This document shows positions 14,601 through 15,545 of a stretch of DNA of 15,545 nt, one piece after another. The notes below the pieces were generated by a model. The model searched no databases, was not told the DNA's origin, and was given only the letters and a program-made list of their open reading frames with translations. Made by a program: the position numbers and the translations under genes. The stretch spans positions 1-15,545 of the forward strand of contig JBAZAX010000029.1 in assembly GCA_041671765.1 (NCBI GenBank), written 5' to 3'. The DNA is from JBAZAX01 sp041671765. GTDB lineage: Bacteria > Babelota > Babeliae > Babelales > RVW-14. Numbering within the stretch: the stretch's first letter is position 1; each line of letters opens with the position of its first letter.

Positions 14601-14813
14601 ATTACTATAACAGATCAGGATAAAGAGAAGTCCAAGGAAATTTTTGGAATAAATCAAGTTAAGCCAAAGGGAAAAATGACGCAAGCATATACACCTCCTG
14701 CACCAGTAACAACTACGCCTGATAAAGTGCCAGTAAAAATGGCTGACAAAGTACCCGACAAAGTCGAGAAGATACCTGAAAAAGTTGAAGGAAAGGTGAA
14801 TGTAGGAGTATAG
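11679..14813 (+). CDS. exported 1044-aa Lys/Glu/Ala-rich helical protein of unknown family
   Basis: Residues 1-30 form a signal peptide (KKILKIVFLWMFFCEMFCLYINA, likely cleavage near AKA). Residues 40-135 are highly charged and helical, with an 8-residue tandem repeat AAKKAAED (residues 99-114). Further Lys/Glu-rich, probably coiled-coil stretches run to about 405. A hydrophobic segment at 422-440 (GIGSVISGLVQMAALFIG) may be an amphipathic or membrane helix. Residues 490-900 are better mixed and probably globular and mainly helical, with acidic patches near 700-735 and a long helix around 785-845. The end (915-1044) is disordered, rich in Pro, Val, Lys and Thr, with KVPDKVEKIPEKVEGKV-type repeats. 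I recognise no domain or catalytic motif. It shares export and a Lys/Pro/Val tail with proteins A and B, and its position suggests a functional link. It converges on ftsZ with a shared hairpin between. Confidence 0.8.
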   Translation: MQNMLKKILKIVFLWMFFCEMFCLYINAAKALEAGDIADQSKVAKIGKLAKIKESVKESVKEAGAKLKGVKDVVTGKQSLKGFVAEQQKATKEKAVKDAAKKAAEDAAKKAAEDAKKTPEQRAAEKEAAEKEAALDSPAKKIAYLQDPSYLAKTPAQKMAYLTKTALQLGGESEDPADKGYWDRIFLEKSEKYTNLMPKISVSIMEKSLKLNQAFKDSPFGRLQKKANDKSKGFKADVYKRLPGNRLHEDIESEKTLATLEAEKKRAGLEDKYKQSGMSEKDAEKKATENIQEEVEKAVEVQRDKIAAKKISEIETRNPKKYVNIMSRVAKKLAEGEEKESMGKEPTEAEKKYKELLDKVKENVKLSSSEMAKLLENPATKNLLIRQVLKEEIKEDLKTTWYEKYQEDSQNRRQKFMNTKIQGIGSVISGLVQMAALFIGKEVEKAAKNMYLEPEVAKDEKSSEVQQAEVSYGVEKLTPEDQKNMDMLNKLAEFYSSMDVRFKKVISKFDYEDTVFQTAQKVKYSGGEFIAGMTLLFDYNGAGNIADGLTPIVVKFYPVEIAGDAIAPAQALVGVGNVDSLELVSAMRSCRPDLIFFIKAISLLNAANKKFTDVAKRQVFLSEQMNLLFARFIRTVDDDATRRANVIEKDDEKWDPVYMDNPAECFGSAPKVLRNFMEELTVDTLDSDGKVVNITFEEYIIDRFNEFDDVLNVEFEGDVDYEVEPQDLDDMAVKLRLFAIFSRALDDVLRLEKELFEEKSPVKIKDAQGKEQIVDCKKFYMDVTKVAFNNLQKAQKKFLDATVEYGSNMTDANNLKAYNLAEKNYISALDAYSKAELEFRKKVSFYPFEKTLGYAPERIFDFIKRECKRAYQEAENKAYFLSVLPGVFEPFSSNFPFSVQDLLRYSQEPGAVKSPVRLFVVEKLPQAPEKTEPKKTEVGDVQVSKQLVDEVISDKNEGEAISSRVTPSSVSTNSITITDQDKEKSKEIFGINQVKPKGKMTQAYTPPAPVTTTPDKVPVKMADKVPDKVEKIPEKVEGKVNVGV
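11973..12020 (+). repeat. two tandem 24-bp units coding AAKKAAED
   Basis: Units at 11973-11996 and 11997-12020 differ at only a few third positions and lie in a longer Ala/Lys/Glu-rich helical stretch. They are in frame and probably arose by slippage. Confidence 0.8.
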
Positions 14814-14833
14814 AGAAAAGCTTGAAAAATTCT

Positions 14834-14882
14834 CACTAAAGAAGGCGATGCTAATTTAATATCAGCATCGCCTTCTTTAGTG
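14834..14882. terminator. 19-bp perfect hairpin, shared terminator of two convergent genes
   Basis: CACTAAAGAAGGCGATGCT (14834-14852) pairs perfectly with AGCATCGCCTTCTTTAGTG (14864-14882) around an 11-base AT-rich loop. On the minus strand the stem is followed by GAGAATTTTTC, a reasonable T tract for ftsZ transcripts. On the plus strand TGTTT follows the paired region, giving weaker but plausible termination for the 1044-aa gene. It lies 20 bp after the plus-strand stop and 23 bp beyond the end of ftsZ. Confidence 0.85.
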
Positions 14883-14905
14883 TTTGCGTTTATTAAATAA
14901 CTTGT

Positions 14906-15545
14906 TTATTCAAGATTATTTTCGCTTGATAAATCGCGGGCTGCTTTTTTGCGCATAAACGCTGGTGTGTCAAAATCATTTAAATCGATTTTGATTTCAT
15001 CAGCCTCTTTTGTTGAACCATTTATGTTAGACATGGATGAGTCAGCTTTTGATGCCATAATTTGTGATGCGTCGGACATTGCTGGCTTTGCAAATGTTTC
15101 TGACATATTACTTTTTATATCAACTTTTTGTGCAGAACGTTGGAATCCGGTTGCAATAACTGTAATGACAATCTCATCTTTAAGAGATGAATCAATAGCA
15201 GATCCAAGAATTATATTTGCATCTTCACTTGCATTTTGACTGATAAGCGTTGTTGCTTGGCTGATTTCATGCAATCCAAGATCAATATTGCCGGTTATAT
15301 TTATTAAAATACCTTTAGCCCCTGTAATACTTGAATTTTCAATTAATGGGGAGTTTATTGCGGCCAATGCAGCTTCTTCTGCGCGATTAGGGCCGCTTGC
15401 AGATCCTGTACCCATAACCGCCATGCCTGCTTCTTTCATAATTGCACGTACGTCCGCAAAGTCGACGTTTATGTGGCCGGGTTTTGTGATTATGTCTGAG
15501 ATTCCCTTTATCGCCTGTTTTAAAATTTCATTTGATTTGGCAAAT
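14906..15545 (-). CDS. ftsZ: cell division GTPase FtsZ, C-terminal 212 residues (5' part outside window)
   Basis: The minus-strand frame is open from 15544 at the window edge to TAA at 14908-14906, so the in-frame ATG at 15439 is internal. The first residues visible (FAKSNEILKQAIKGISDIIT, then PGHINVDFADVRAIM) match the FtsZ helix and strand leading to the T7-loop region, where the NVDFADV acidic residues complete the GTPase site of the neighbouring subunit. GTGSASGPNRAEEAALAAINSPL and the later DEIVITVIATGF are conserved FtsZ C-domain segments. A linker of about 50 residues leads to the conserved tail DFDTPAFMRKKA, the docking site for FtsA-type membrane anchors in other bacteria, followed by 11 more residues. 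FtsZ polymerises into the division ring at the cytoplasmic membrane. It appears intact as far as visible, including a normal anchor-binding tail. Confidence 0.97.
   Translation of the reverse strand, partial: FAKSNEILKQAIKGISDIITKPGHINVDFADVRAIMKEAGMAVMGTGSASGPNRAEEAALAAINSPLIENSSITGAKGILINITGNIDLGLHEISQATTLISQNASEDANIILGSAIDSSLKDEIVITVIATGFQRSAQKVDIKSNMSETFAKPAMSDASQIMASKADSSMSNINGSTKEADEIKIDLNDFDTPAFMRKKAARDLSSENNLE

Noticed and set aside
14949..15239. 96-codon plus-strand frame opposite ftsZ
   Set aside because: It is fully antisense to the conserved C-domain and tail of FtsZ, whose coding strand is unambiguous.
1..15545. CRISPR array, tRNA/rRNA genes, transposase or phage genes
   Set aside because: No regularly spaced direct repeats with unique spacers, no cloverleaf or rRNA segment and no recombinase motif were seen; the repeats present are tandem, in-coding or palindromic.

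Overview
The window is AT-rich bacterial DNA with eight protein-coding regions and no recognisable tRNA, rRNA, CRISPR array or transposase. Only the gene at the right edge is a conserved housekeeping gene: ftsZ, on the minus strand and cut by the window end. The rest looks like accessory gene content of a host-associated bacterium with two membranes. Every gene whose 5' end is in the window, except ftsZ, begins with a Sec-type signal or anchor, and the domain types are eukaryote-like (leucine-rich repeats, farnesoic-acid-O-methyltransferase-type repeats, a deubiquitinase-like thiol protease pattern). This mix resembles amoeba-associated Dependentiae (TM6, the Babela lineage). That placement is an inference from gene content, not from a marker-gene comparison.

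Left part (1-3299): the tail of an unidentified gene overlaps (ATGA) the start of a secreted LRR protein, which stops in the middle of a repeat. Twenty bases on lies a 110-bp imperfect palindrome (1021-1130) made of two inverted copies of a REP/MITE-like unit. Next is an exported or anchored SAM-methyltransferase with a C-terminal aminoglycoside-phosphotransferase-type catalytic loop. Its ribosome binding site, start codon and hydrophobic leader have been tandemly duplicated with a 57-bp period. A convergent minus-strand gene encodes a secreted protein with a papain/Josephin-like Q-C-H-D arrangement and a good sigma70-type promoter.

Central part (3605-11585): two very large tandem paralogues (1302 and 1345 aa) lie 34 bp apart. 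Each has a signal peptide, a probable beta-trefoil, a conserved Trp-rich domain, three FA (PF12248-type) repeats, a Gly/Ala-rich hydrophobic segment and a Lys/Pro/Ala-rich tail. They end at a 15-bp perfect hairpin.

Right part (11679-15545): a 1044-aa exported Lys/Glu/Ala-rich, largely helical protein of unknown family follows the hairpin. It converges on ftsZ, and the two genes share a 19-bp perfect hairpin terminator. The three large proteins may form one exported or surface module (two beta-rich adhesin-like proteins plus a helical partner), with the LRR protein and the protease as separate host-directed candidates. Co-function is inferred only from adjacency and shared export signals.
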